Made by a program: the position numbers and the translations under genes. From DATKQY01 sp035532475 (GTDB lineage: Bacteria > Actinomycetota > Acidimicrobiia > Acidimicrobiales > Bog-793): a DNA stretch of 33,050 nucleotides. The stretch lies in contig DATKQY010000065.1 in assembly GCA_035532475.1 (NCBI GenBank), positions 1 through 33,050 on the forward strand, in the 5' to 3' direction. The notes under the pieces are model-generated. The model was given only the letters and a program-made list of their open reading frames with translations. It had not been told where the DNA came from and did not search any database. This document shows positions 1-8,300 of the stretch, one piece after another (within the stretch, counting starts at the first letter, position 1; each line of letters opens with the position of its first letter).

Positions 1-39
1 TTAGCAGTGAGCCCGATTCGGCCGCTCTCGCACCTCTCC
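1..39 (-). tRNA. tRNA-Ser (anticodon GCU), 5' half, cut by window edge
   Basis: Read on the minus strand from position 39, the sequence gives acceptor strand GGAGAGG (39-33), T8 and G9, a D stem CGA paired with TCG around the long loop GAGCGGCCGAA that is typical of class II serine tRNAs, a 5' anticodon stem, and the anticodon loop CTGCTAA at the very edge. GCT in that loop reads Ser AGC/AGU codons. The 3' half (anticodon-stem closure, variable arm, T arm, CCA end) lies outside the window. It is divergent from eno. Confidence 0.85.
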
Positions 40-399
40 AACAGGGTGTTTGCCTTTCGGCGTCACCCTTGACGCTGGCCCGCGCACCGCCAAACTGGTG
101 GCGGCCGAGCGCAGGCCCAAGGGTACAGGCTCCCCCATCGAGGTGAGCAAGGTGGATTGCCGGATCGTGCGCCTGGCTCCGGCGGATCCGCTCTCAGGCC
201 GGCGGCGTCCCGTCCACCGGACCGCGGTCGTGCCGTCCCCCCGGCCGGACGCCGCCGCTCCCTCGCCCGCGGGTGACCGGTGCGGGACCAGGTCGAGGGC
301 GCCATCGGCGGGGCTGAGGTCGCAAGCGGTGACCTTGTGCCCTGGCACACGCCTCGGCAGGGCGGGAGGCTCGGGGTACGGATGTCGAGGAGGACCCGG
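40..399. other. Intergenic region between tRNA-Ser and eno; no gene recognised
   Basis: Open frames exist on both strands here but none has a recognisable family pattern; the long minus-strand frame simply runs antisense to eno and ends inside the tRNA. A possible promoter reading toward eno is TTGACG (69-74), 16 nt, CAAACT (91-96), but the -10 match is poor. A short palindrome TGTGCC-CT-GGCACA lies at 336-349. The eno ribosome binding site AGGAGG sits at 388-393. Confidence 0.5.
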
Positions 400-1659
400 A
401 TGACGCTCAGGCTCGCGCGGCTGGCCGCACTCGAGGTGCTCGACTCCCGGGGCCGGCCGACGCTCTCGGTGACGGCGACCCTGGTCGACGGGACCACTGC
501 GCATGCGGGCGTCCCCTCGGGTGCCTCGACGGGCTCGCGCGAGGCGGTCGAGCTCCGCGACGGGGACCCCGGCCGTTTCGCCGGAGCCGGTGTGCTCACG
601 GCGGTGCGGAGCGTGAACACCGAGATCGCCGAGGCTCTCGTCGGGCGCGCCTTCGCCGATCTCGCCGAGCTCGACGCGGCGCTCGTCGCCCTCGACGCGA
701 CGCCGACGAAGGCACGGCTCGGCGCCAACGCCATCGTCGGCGTGTCGATGGCCGCGGCCAGGGCCGGCGCGACGGCCTCCGGCCGGGAGCTCTGGAGGGC
801 GCTCCGCCCGCCGGGGGTCGCTTCGCGCCTTCCCGTGCCCCACTTCAACGTCGTGAACGGCGGTGCGCACGCACCGAACAACCTCGACTTCCAGGAGTTC
901 ATGCTCGCCCCCCTCGGCGCAGGATCGCTCGCCGAGGCCGTCCGGGCCGGAGCAGAGGTCTACGGGGCGCTCAGGGGCCTGCTCGGCGCGAAGGGGCTCG
1001 CCACCGGTCTCGGTGACGAGGGTGGCTTCGCCCCCGAGATCGATCGTCCCGAGGAGGTCCTCGGCCTGCTCGTCGCCGCCATCGAGACCGCCGGCTACCG
1101 TCCCGGCCGCGAGGGCGTGGCGATCGCCCTCGACCCGGCTGCCAGCGAGTTCTACCGCGACGGCGCCTACCACGTGGCCGGCGAGACGTTGTCGAGCGAC
1201 GACATGATCGCCCGCTACGAGGCGATCGTCGACGCCTTCCCGGTGTGGAGCCTCGAGGACGGCCTCGCCGAGGGCGACTGGGACGGCTGGGAGCGCCTCA
1301 CGGCCCGTCTCGGCGGCCGGCTCCAGATCGTCGGCGACGACCTCCTCGTCACCAACCCCGCGATCATCGCCGAGGCCGTGGCGCGCGGCGCCGCGAATGC
1401 CGCGCTGATCAAGCTCAACCAGATCGGCACGGTCACCGAGACGCTCGAGGCGATGCGGATCTGCCGGGAGGCGGGCTGGTCGCAGATGGTCTCGCACCGC
1501 TCGGGCGAGACCGAGGACAGCTTCATCGCCGACCTCGCGGTCGGGACCGGGTGCGGGCAGATCAAGAGCGGGGCGCCCGCCCGGGGCGAGCGCGTGGCGA
1601 AGTACAACCGGCTGATCGAGATCGAGGCCGGCGACGAGCTGCCGTACGGGCTGGCGTAG
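400..1659 (+). CDS. eno: Enolase (phosphopyruvate hydratase)
   Basis: 419 aa. Interconverts 2-phosphoglycerate and phosphoenolpyruvate in the cytosol (glycolysis/gluconeogenesis). Visible signatures: N-terminal LEVLDSRGRPT, the mobile loop SGASTGSREAVEL, FNVVNGGAHAPNN, GLGDEGGFAPE with catalytic Glu near 207, the metal-site region SLEDG and VGDDLLVTN, LIKLNQIGT with catalytic Lys near 338, and the C-terminal SHRSGETEDSFIADLAV. Length is normal for bacterial enolase. I start at ATG 400 because AGGAGG at 388-393 is 6 nt upstream and the protein then begins like other enolases; an in-frame ATG at 382 is the alternative. NGGAHAPNN, where most enolases have NGGAHADN, and LAEGDWDGW, where LAEDDWDGW is usual, are mild departures, so a paralogue of a housekeeping enolase elsewhere is possible. 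It heads an operon with the next two genes. Confidence 0.95.
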   Translation: MTLRLARLAALEVLDSRGRPTLSVTATLVDGTTAHAGVPSGASTGSREAVELRDGDPGRFAGAGVLTAVRSVNTEIAEALVGRAFADLAELDAALVALDATPTKARLGANAIVGVSMAAARAGATASGRELWRALRPPGVASRLPVPHFNVVNGGAHAPNNLDFQEFMLAPLGAGSLAEAVRAGAEVYGALRGLLGAKGLATGLGDEGGFAPEIDRPEEVLGLLVAAIETAGYRPGREGVAIALDPAASEFYRDGAYHVAGETLSSDDMIARYEAIVDAFPVWSLEDGLAEGDWDGWERLTARLGGRLQIVGDDLLVTNPAIIAEAVARGAANAALIKLNQIGTVTETLEAMRICREAGWSQMVSHRSGETEDSFIADLAVGTGCGQIKSGAPARGERVAKYNRLIEIEAGDELPYGLA

Positions 1660-1663
1660 GACC

Positions 1664-2536
1664 GTGTACTCGCCGGTGACCGTCGATCTCGACCGCGAGG
1701 CGGCCGGGCGCTACGTCCTCAGCCGGCTCACGCCGGAAGGGGGGTACTCCTTCTACCGGACCCCGCAGTGGGGGGTCGAGGAGCCGAACGCGCCCGACAC
1801 CCTGGCCGCGCTCGAGTCGCTCCGCATCCTCGGGATCGTGGCGCCGCGGCCAGCATCGACCGGCGCCTGGCTGCGCGCGCTGCAGGCCGAGGACGGCGGG
1901 TACCCGACCCTCACGATCGGCTGGGCCGCGCTGCGCTCGCTCGCCCTGCTCGGCATCGAGCCGGTCCACCCGTTCGCCAAGTGGCTGTCGGGTCGCGAGC
2001 ACGCGCTTCTCGGCGAGCGGCTGGTCCGCGACTGGCGCGGTGCGCTTCGCGACGCCCTCCGCCTCGTGGAGCTGTCACACCTCAGCGAGCCTGCGCCGGG
2101 GCGCACCCGGCGCGGCGTGTTCTCCGGTCTGCTCGACGAGGCGCGTGACCCCTTCGGGGGCTGGGCGTCTCCCGGCGCGGACCTCGAGACCACGGGCGTC
2201 GCCGTGCTGATAGGGGGCCCGAAGGACCTCTCCGGGCACGACCGGGTCGACGCCGGGGACTTCCTGCGGCGTTGCGAGGACGGCGTCCTCGGCCTGCGGC
2301 TCCGCCCCGATGCCGGGGCGACCTCGGTCGGCGCGCTGTGGGGCGGGCTCGAGCTCGCCGGCCATCTCGGGCTCGCCCTGACCCACCCGGGAGCCGTGGC
2401 GGAGAGCCTGGCCCTGATGCAGCGCGTCGACGGCGGTCTCGGAGCTCGCCACGCCGCGATCTCGACCTTGCAGGACACCTGGCGGGGGCTCGAGGCCGCC
2501 CGTCTGCTCGACCAGCTACAGGAGGCTGCACCATGA
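1664..2536 (+). CDS. Prenyltransferase/squalene-oxidase repeat-like protein, function unknown
   Basis: 290 aa. The sequence has features of the alpha/alpha-barrel repeat family that includes protein prenyltransferase beta subunits and terpene cyclases: GGYSFYRTPQWG, PDTLAALESLRILG, LQAEDGGYPT near the N-terminus and MQRVDGGLGA near the C-terminus, each an xQxxDGG-type turn following helix pairs. No DxDD or other terpene-cyclase catalytic motif is evident and there is no signal peptide, so enzyme activity cannot be claimed. The gene starts (GTG 1664) 4 nt after the eno stop, with GTG 1676 as an alternative. Its stop overlaps the ppsA start as ATGA (2533-2536), so it is very probably co-translated with the PEP-forming enzymes on either side. 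Confidence 0.7.
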   Translation: MYSPVTVDLDREAAGRYVLSRLTPEGGYSFYRTPQWGVEEPNAPDTLAALESLRILGIVAPRPASTGAWLRALQAEDGGYPTLTIGWAALRSLALLGIEPVHPFAKWLSGREHALLGERLVRDWRGALRDALRLVELSHLSEPAPGRTRRGVFSGLLDEARDPFGGWASPGADLETTGVAVLIGGPKDLSGHDRVDAGDFLRRCEDGVLGLRLRPDAGATSVGALWGGLELAGHLGLALTHPGAVAESLALMQRVDGGLGARHAAISTLQDTWRGLEAARLLDQLQEAAP

Positions 2537-4947
2537 ACAAGTTCACCTACGTCCGCTTCTTCGAGGAGTTCGGGATCGGCGACGTCCCCCTGGTCGGTGG
2601 CAAGAACGCCTCGCTCGGCGAGATGTACCAGAAGCTCTCGTCCGAAGGCGTCCGCGTCCCGAACGGCTTCGCCATCACGGCCGAGGGCTACCGCCACATG
2701 CTCGAGGAGGCCGACGCGTGGGGCCCGCTGCACGCCGCGCTCGACGACCTCGATCCGAGCGACGTCACCGACCTGGCACGGTGCGCGAAGCGCGCCCGGG
2801 AGGTCGTCTACGGCGCCGGGCTGCCGAAGGACCTCGCGGGCGAGGTCCTCGCGGCCTACCGCCAGCTCCAGGAGCAGTACGGCGAGGGGGTGAGCCTCGC
2901 GGTGAGGTCCTCCGCCACCGCGGAGGACCTGCCCACGGCGAGCTTCGCCGGCCAGCAGGACACCTACCTCAACATCAAGGGCGACGAGAGCCTGCTCGAC
3001 GCCTGCCAGCGCTGCTTCGCGAGCCTCTTCACCGACCGGGCGATCCACTATCGCGTCGACCAGGGCTTCGACCACTTCAAGGTGGCGCTCTCGATCGGCG
3101 TGATGAAGATGGTGCGCTCCGACCTCGCCTCCTCCGGCGTGATGTTCTCGCTCGACACCGAGTCGGGCTTTCGCGACGCGGTGTTCATCACCGGCTCCTA
3201 CGGTCTCGGCGAGAACGTCGTGCAGGGCGCCGTCGACCCCGACGAGTTCTACGTCCACAAGCCCACCTTCGAGATGGGTCACCGCGCCGTGCTCCGCCGC
3301 CTGCTCGGCGACAAGGCCGTGAAGATGGTCTTCGTCGAGGGTGAGACGAAGCAGACCACGCGCAACATCCCGACCCCGAGGGCCGACCGCGAGCGTTTCT
3401 GTCTCGCCGACGAGGACGTCCTCGAGCTCGCCCAGAGCGCGATCGCGATCGAGCGCCACTACGGGCGGCCGATGGACATGGAGTGGGCGAAGGACGGGAT
3501 CGACGGCCTGCTCTACGTCGTGCAGGCCCGGCCCGAGACCGTGGCCTCCCAGCGCAAGACGACGAGCCTCGAGACCTACTCGCTCGACGGCACCGGCGAG
3601 GTGCTGATCGAAGGGCGCTCCGTCGGCGAGAAGATCGCCTCGGGCGCCGTGCACGTGCTCGAGAACCTCACCCACCTCTCGGAGTTCAAGCCCGGCGAGG
3701 TGCTGGTGGCCGACACCACCACCCCGGACTGGGAACCGGTGATGAAGACCGCCGCGGCGATCGTGACCAACCGGGGCGGGCGCACCTGCCATGCGGCGAT
3801 CATCGCCCGGGAGCTCGGCATCCCGGCCGTCGTCGGGGCGGGCGACGCGACGACCGCGGTGTCGAACGGCCAGATGGTGACCGTCTCGTGCGCCGAGGGC
3901 GACTCCGGGCGCATCTACCGGGGCGAGGTCGGCTTCCACGTCGAGCGGACCGAGGTGGCGGGCATGGCCCGGCCGGCGACGCAGATCATGATCAACCTCG
4001 GCAACCCCGACCTAGCGTTCAAGACGTCGTTCCTCCCGAACGACGGGGTGGGGCTCGCGCGCATGGAGTTCATCATCAGCGAGTCGATCAGGGCCCACCC
4101 GCTCGCGCTGCTGCACCCCGAGAAGGTCGCCGACCCGAAGGAGCGGGAGGTCCTCGCCCGGCTCATCCGTGGCTATCGCGACGGCGCCACGTTCTTCGTC
4201 GAGCGCCTGTCCGAGGGGATCGGGACCATCGCCGCGGCCTTCTGGCCGAAGCCGGTCGTCGTGCGCATGTCGGACTTCAAGACGAACGAGTACGCGAGCC
4301 TGGTCGGCGGGACCGCCTTCGAGCCGGCCGAGAGCAACCCGATGATCGGCTTTCGCGGTGCGTCGCGCTACGCGCACCCGGCCTACGCGGACGGCTTCGC
4401 GCTCGAATGCCAGGCGATGAAGCGGGTGCGCGAGGAGATGGGCCTCGTGAACGTCGTCCTCATGCTTCCCTTCGTGCGGCGCGTCGCCGAGGCCGAGCAG
4501 GTGCTCGACCGGATGGCCGATCTCGGTCTGCGCCGCGGGGAGAACGGGCTCAAGATCTACGCGATGTGCGAGATCCCGAACAACGTCATCCTCATCGACC
4601 GCTTCAGCGAGCTCTTCGACGGCTTCTCCATCGGCTCGAACGACCTCACCCAGCTCACGCTCGGCGTGGACCGCGACAGCGAGATCGTCGCCTTCGACTA
4701 CGACGAGCGTGACGACGGCGTGAAGGAGATGATCCGCCTCGCGGTCGAGGGTTGCCGCCGCAACGGGATGCACTCCGGGCTCTGCGGCCAGGCACCCTCC
4801 GACTACCCGGAGATGGCGGAGTATCTCGTCGAGCTCGGCATCGACTCGATGAGCCTCAACCCCGACACCGTGCTGAAGACCACCGAGCTCGTCCTGGAGC
4901 TGGAGCAGCGTCTCGGCCACGTGCCGCGGGTGGCGGCCGCCGGGTAG
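2533..4947 (+). CDS. ppsA: Phosphoenolpyruvate synthase (pyruvate, water dikinase)
   Basis: 804 aa, close to E. coli PpsA (792). Converts pyruvate + ATP + water to PEP + AMP + phosphate, the gluconeogenic bypass of pyruvate kinase. Domains in order: N-terminal nucleotide-binding domain (VPLVGGKNASLGEM; SSATAEDLPTASFAGQQDTY), a central swivelling phosphohistidine domain with GGRTCHAAIIARELG in which His420 is the phosphorylated residue, and a C-terminal PEP-binding barrel (GSNDLTQLTLGVDRDS; LCGQAPSDYPEMAEYL with Cys751; SLNPDTV). His420 and Cys751 fall almost exactly where E. coli PpsA has them. The domain pattern and lack of PPDK-specific inserts favour PEP synthase over pyruvate, phosphate dikinase. 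Start ATG 2533 has AGGAGG at 2520-2525 and overlaps the upstream stop (ATGA). Enolase and PpsA in one operon point to control of flux at PEP. Confidence 0.93.
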   Translation: MNKFTYVRFFEEFGIGDVPLVGGKNASLGEMYQKLSSEGVRVPNGFAITAEGYRHMLEEADAWGPLHAALDDLDPSDVTDLARCAKRAREVVYGAGLPKDLAGEVLAAYRQLQEQYGEGVSLAVRSSATAEDLPTASFAGQQDTYLNIKGDESLLDACQRCFASLFTDRAIHYRVDQGFDHFKVALSIGVMKMVRSDLASSGVMFSLDTESGFRDAVFITGSYGLGENVVQGAVDPDEFYVHKPTFEMGHRAVLRRLLGDKAVKMVFVEGETKQTTRNIPTPRADRERFCLADEDVLELAQSAIAIERHYGRPMDMEWAKDGIDGLLYVVQARPETVASQRKTTSLETYSLDGTGEVLIEGRSVGEKIASGAVHVLENLTHLSEFKPGEVLVADTTTPDWEPVMKTAAAIVTNRGGRTCHAAIIARELGIPAVVGAGDATTAVSNGQMVTVSCAEGDSGRIYRGEVGFHVERTEVAGMARPATQIMINLGNPDLAFKTSFLPNDGVGLARMEFIISESIRAHPLALLHPEKVADPKEREVLARLIRGYRDGATFFVERLSEGIGTIAAAFWPKPVVVRMSDFKTNEYASLVGGTAFEPAESNPMIGFRGASRYAHPAYADGFALECQAMKRVREEMGLVNVVLMLPFVRRVAEAEQVLDRMADLGLRRGENGLKIYAMCEIPNNVILIDRFSELFDGFSIGSNDLTQLTLGVDRDSEIVAFDYDERDDGVKEMIRLAVEGCRRNGMHSGLCGQAPSDYPEMAEYLVELGIDSMSLNPDTVLKTTELVLELEQRLGHVPRVAAAG

Positions 4948-4956
4948 GCGGGTGCG

Positions 4957-4986
4957 CGGCGGCGCGGGCGATGTGCCGCGCCGCCG
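4957..4986 (+). terminator. GC-rich hairpin after ppsA, probable terminator
   Basis: A perfect 11-bp stem, CGGCGGCGCGG (4957-4967) paired with CCGCGCCGCCG (4976-4986) around an 8-nt loop, begins 10 nt after the ppsA stop. There is no T tract, which is common in high-GC actinobacteria, so termination is inferred from position and stem strength. Confidence 0.55.
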
Positions 4987-5275
4987 GACAACTCGGCGTC
5001 GGCGACCGCGAACGCGGGCGGGGGGTCGGCGCCGCCCCGGCCGGCCTCGTCGCCGGAGGTCTCCCCGTCGCCTGAGGGATCCCCGGCGGCTGTCGTCGCG
5101 GCGCTCGGCCGGGAGCGGTCCGACGGCGGTGGTCCCGATCCAGCCGCTCCCTCGCCGTTCGCGACGTGGCGGCGGTCGAGCGCTGCGTCGTCGCCACGGT
5201 GCCGGGCGCGGCCCGGCGCCGTGGCGCGCCGACCGCCCGGCTTGCTGTGGGCATCCTGAGCTCCGCCACGTTGCG
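4987..5275. other. Intergenic sequence between ppsA terminator and S53 peptidase promoter
   Basis: No frame here shows family similarity or plausible start signals. The sequence is GC-rich and I see no RNA gene or long repeat in it. Confidence 0.4.
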
Positions 5276-5304
5276 TTGACCGAAAGCGGGCACACTGGTA
5301 GACC
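5276..5304 (+). promoter_or_regulatory. Candidate sigma-A type promoter for the S53 peptidase gene
   Basis: TTGACC at 5276-5281, a 17-nt spacer and TAGACC at 5299-5304 resemble actinobacterial housekeeping promoters (TTGACN, 17-18, TAgrcT), though the last -10 base is not T. It lies 70-140 nt upstream of the possible start codons. Not experimentally supported. Confidence 0.45.
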
Positions 5305-5376
5305 CACCGGGGACTCCCTCAGGACGCCGCCCGGTCCTCACCGCGTGGTCGTGCCTTCGGGGGCGGCCGCACCGCG

Positions 5377-8300
5377 TTGAGCGACCGGGAACCGCTGCCG
5401 TTGGGGAACCACCAGTGCCGGAGCCCGCACGCCGATCGGGGGATTGTGTCCGAACGCAACGCCAAGGTCCATCCGACGGGGGTCCCACGCCCCCGGCCGG
5501 TGGCGCGCCCGAGTGGCCTTCGCCCGGGCCGTGCGGACCAGCGGTCCGGTCGGCGACGGGTGCTCGGCGTCGTGCTGCTCGCCGCGACCGCCACCGCCCC
5601 GGTGGCGGTCGCCTCCGCCTCCGGCGCCTCGGCGCGCCCGCGGCTCGCCGCCGCGAGCGCCCTCGTCCGCGTCGGCGGTCCCGCGCACGTCCCGTCGAGC
5701 GCTCGCCCCGACGGGGCCCTGCGTCCCGGGACCCCCCTGCAGCTCGGCGTCGCCCTCCGCCCGCGCGATCCGCTCGGCCTCTCGAGCTATGCCGCGGCGG
5801 TCTCCACGCCGGGCTCGCCCGACTACCACCGCTACCTCACCCCTCGGTCCTTCGCCGCCCGTTACGGGCCGACCCACGCCGCGGTGCGCTCCGTCGAGAC
5901 GGCGCTCCGCCGCGCGGGCCTGAAGGTCGGCAGCCCGTCGGCGAACGGCCTCATGCTCCCCGTGAATGGGTCGGTCGGACGGGTCGAGTCGGCGTTCCAC
6001 ACCCGCCTCGCCGCCTACCGCCTGGCGGGCGGCGCCAGGGGATGGGCGGCCGCGACCGTACCGCTGCTCCCCGCCGGTGTCGCCGGCGCCGTCCAGGCCG
6101 TCCTCGGCCTCGACGAGCTCGCGACCCCGCACTCGATGCTCGAGCGGGCACCGACCTCGGCCAGGCGCGCCGCGGCCGGCCGGACCACCGCTTCCACGGT
6201 GACGCCCCGGGTCGCGACCCCCCAGGCCGCGACCGCCGTCCCCCAGGCCTGCCCGGCGGCGAGCCAGGCAGCCGTCCAGGGCGGGGGCTGGACGGACGCG
6301 CAGATCGCCAAGGCGTACGGGTTGAGCGCCCTCTACGCCCAGGGCGACCTCGGCGCCGGCCAGACGATCGCGCTCTACGAGCTCGAGCCGTTCGCGTCCG
6401 GCGACATCGCGACGTTCGACCGCTGCTACTTCGGCGCCAGCCACGCGGCCCAGGTCCAGACCGTGCCGGTCGACGGGTTCAGCCTGTCGGGGACGGGCTC
6501 GGGCGAGGCCCTCCTCGACATCGAGGACATCTCGGCACTGGCTCCCGCCGCGCACGTGCTCGTCTACGAGGCCCCGAATACGACCTTCGGCGGCCTCGAC
6601 GAGTACAACGCGATCGTCAGCCAGGACCGGGCGAGCATCGTCTCGTCGAGCTGGGGCGAGTGCGAGTCGGCGCTTCAGGTCGCGGCGCCCGGCGCCCAGC
6701 AGGTGGAGAACTACCTCTTCGAGGAGGCCGCCGCCCAGGGCCAGACGGTCTTCTCGGCGGCCGGCGACGACGGCTCCGACGACTGCGCCGGGACCCCGTT
6801 CGGCACGACGAACCCGGCGCAGCCGCTGCTGTCCGTCGACGACCCGGCCAGCCAGCCCTACGTCGTCGGCGTCGGCGGGACGTCGCTGCACAGCGACACC
6901 CAGCCCGCGACCGAGACGGTCTGGAACGACGGGGCCAAGTGGGGCGCGGGCGGCGGTGGCATCTCGAACACCTGGGCGAGCCCGGCCTGGCAGGCCGACT
7001 CCGGCGTCGCGGGCGTCCAGCCGGGCGCGAACCGCCAGGTGCCCGACGTCAGCGCTAGCGCCGACGAGTGGCGTGGGATCACCGTCTACAGCAGCTTCTT
7101 CTCGGGCTCGTCGGCGAGCACGGCGCCCCACCCCGGTGGCATCACCCCCCGGGCGGCGGCCCCGACCGCGCCGCCCGGTTGGACGACCCTCGGCGGCACC
7201 TCGTCCGCCGCTCCGACCTGGGCCGCGATCGCGGCCGAGATCGCGGCGTCGAGTGCGTGCAGCGCGGCGTCGGTCCCGACGGTCGGCGGCGTGCCCGATC
7301 TCGGGTTCATCGGCGCCGAGCTCTACTCGGTTGCGGCGAACCCGACGTCGTACGCGGCGTCATTCAGCGACGTGGTCCGCGGCAACAACGACGTGTTCGG
7401 CCTCGGCCTCGGCTATCCGGCGACCCCCGGCTACGACCTCGCGACCGGCCTCGGCACCCCGGTCGTGACCGACGCCACCGACACCGGCGGCCTGGACGCG
7501 AGCCTCTGTGCTGTCGCCGGGAGCGGCCCGTCGACGCCGGCGCGCCCGACCGTCAGCGGCCTCAGCCCCTCCTTCGGTCCGACGTCGGGCGGCGGCACCG
7601 TCACCGTCACCGGGACGAACTTCCCGGCGGGCGACCCGTCGGCGGTCCACGTCGAGTTCGGCAACGCCGCGGCGAGCGTGACCGCTGTGCCCGACGCCCA
7701 GACCCTCACGGTGAGCCTGCCCGCCGCCACGGTGGCCCCCGGCGCCTCCAGCTTCACCGGCGCCGGACCGGTCGACGTCGCCGTCACCGTCTCGGGCGCC
7801 GCGGGGGCCTCGACCAGCGTCCCGGCCACCTCCTCGGTGTTCAACTACGTCCAGGAGAACGGTGCCGGCGCGACCGTCCCGAGCGTCACCGGCGTCGGTC
7901 CCTCCGGCGGCAACGTCGCCGGAGGGAACACGGTCGTCGTCTACGGCCAGGGCTTCACCACCGCCGGGCCGCCGACGGTCACCTTCGGCGGGGTCGCCGC
8001 CACGGGCGTGAACGTCGTCAGCGCCTTCGAGCTGATGGCGACGGCCCCGCAAGCGACCGCCGCGACGGCCTGCGCCACCGGGCTCGGTTTCGTCCCCTCG
8101 GCGGCCTGCCAGGTCCAGGTCGTCGTGACGAACGCCAACGGGTCGAGCGCCACCGCGACGATCCTGCCGGCGCTCTCCGGCGCGATCGTCTTCGACGCGA
8201 AGGCCGTCATCGAGCCCACGCCCGAGACGGAGGTCACGCCGGCCTCGACCGAGTACGACTACGCGCCGACGCCGGTCATCGCGTCGATCGCGCCCGACCC

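Noticed and set aside
336..349. TGTGCC-CT-GGCACA as a CRP/GlxR site upstream of eno
   Set aside because: The TGTG and CACA halves are 6 nt apart, not the 8 required by the TGTGA-N6-TCACA consensus.
1753..3939. 728-codon minus-strand frame opposite the repeat protein and ppsA
   Set aside because: Antisense shadow; the plus-strand frames have clear family motifs and ribosome binding sites.
2533..4947. Pyruvate, phosphate dikinase identity for the PEP-forming enzyme
   Set aside because: Length, N-terminal motif order and the His420/Cys751 positions fit PEP synthase better.
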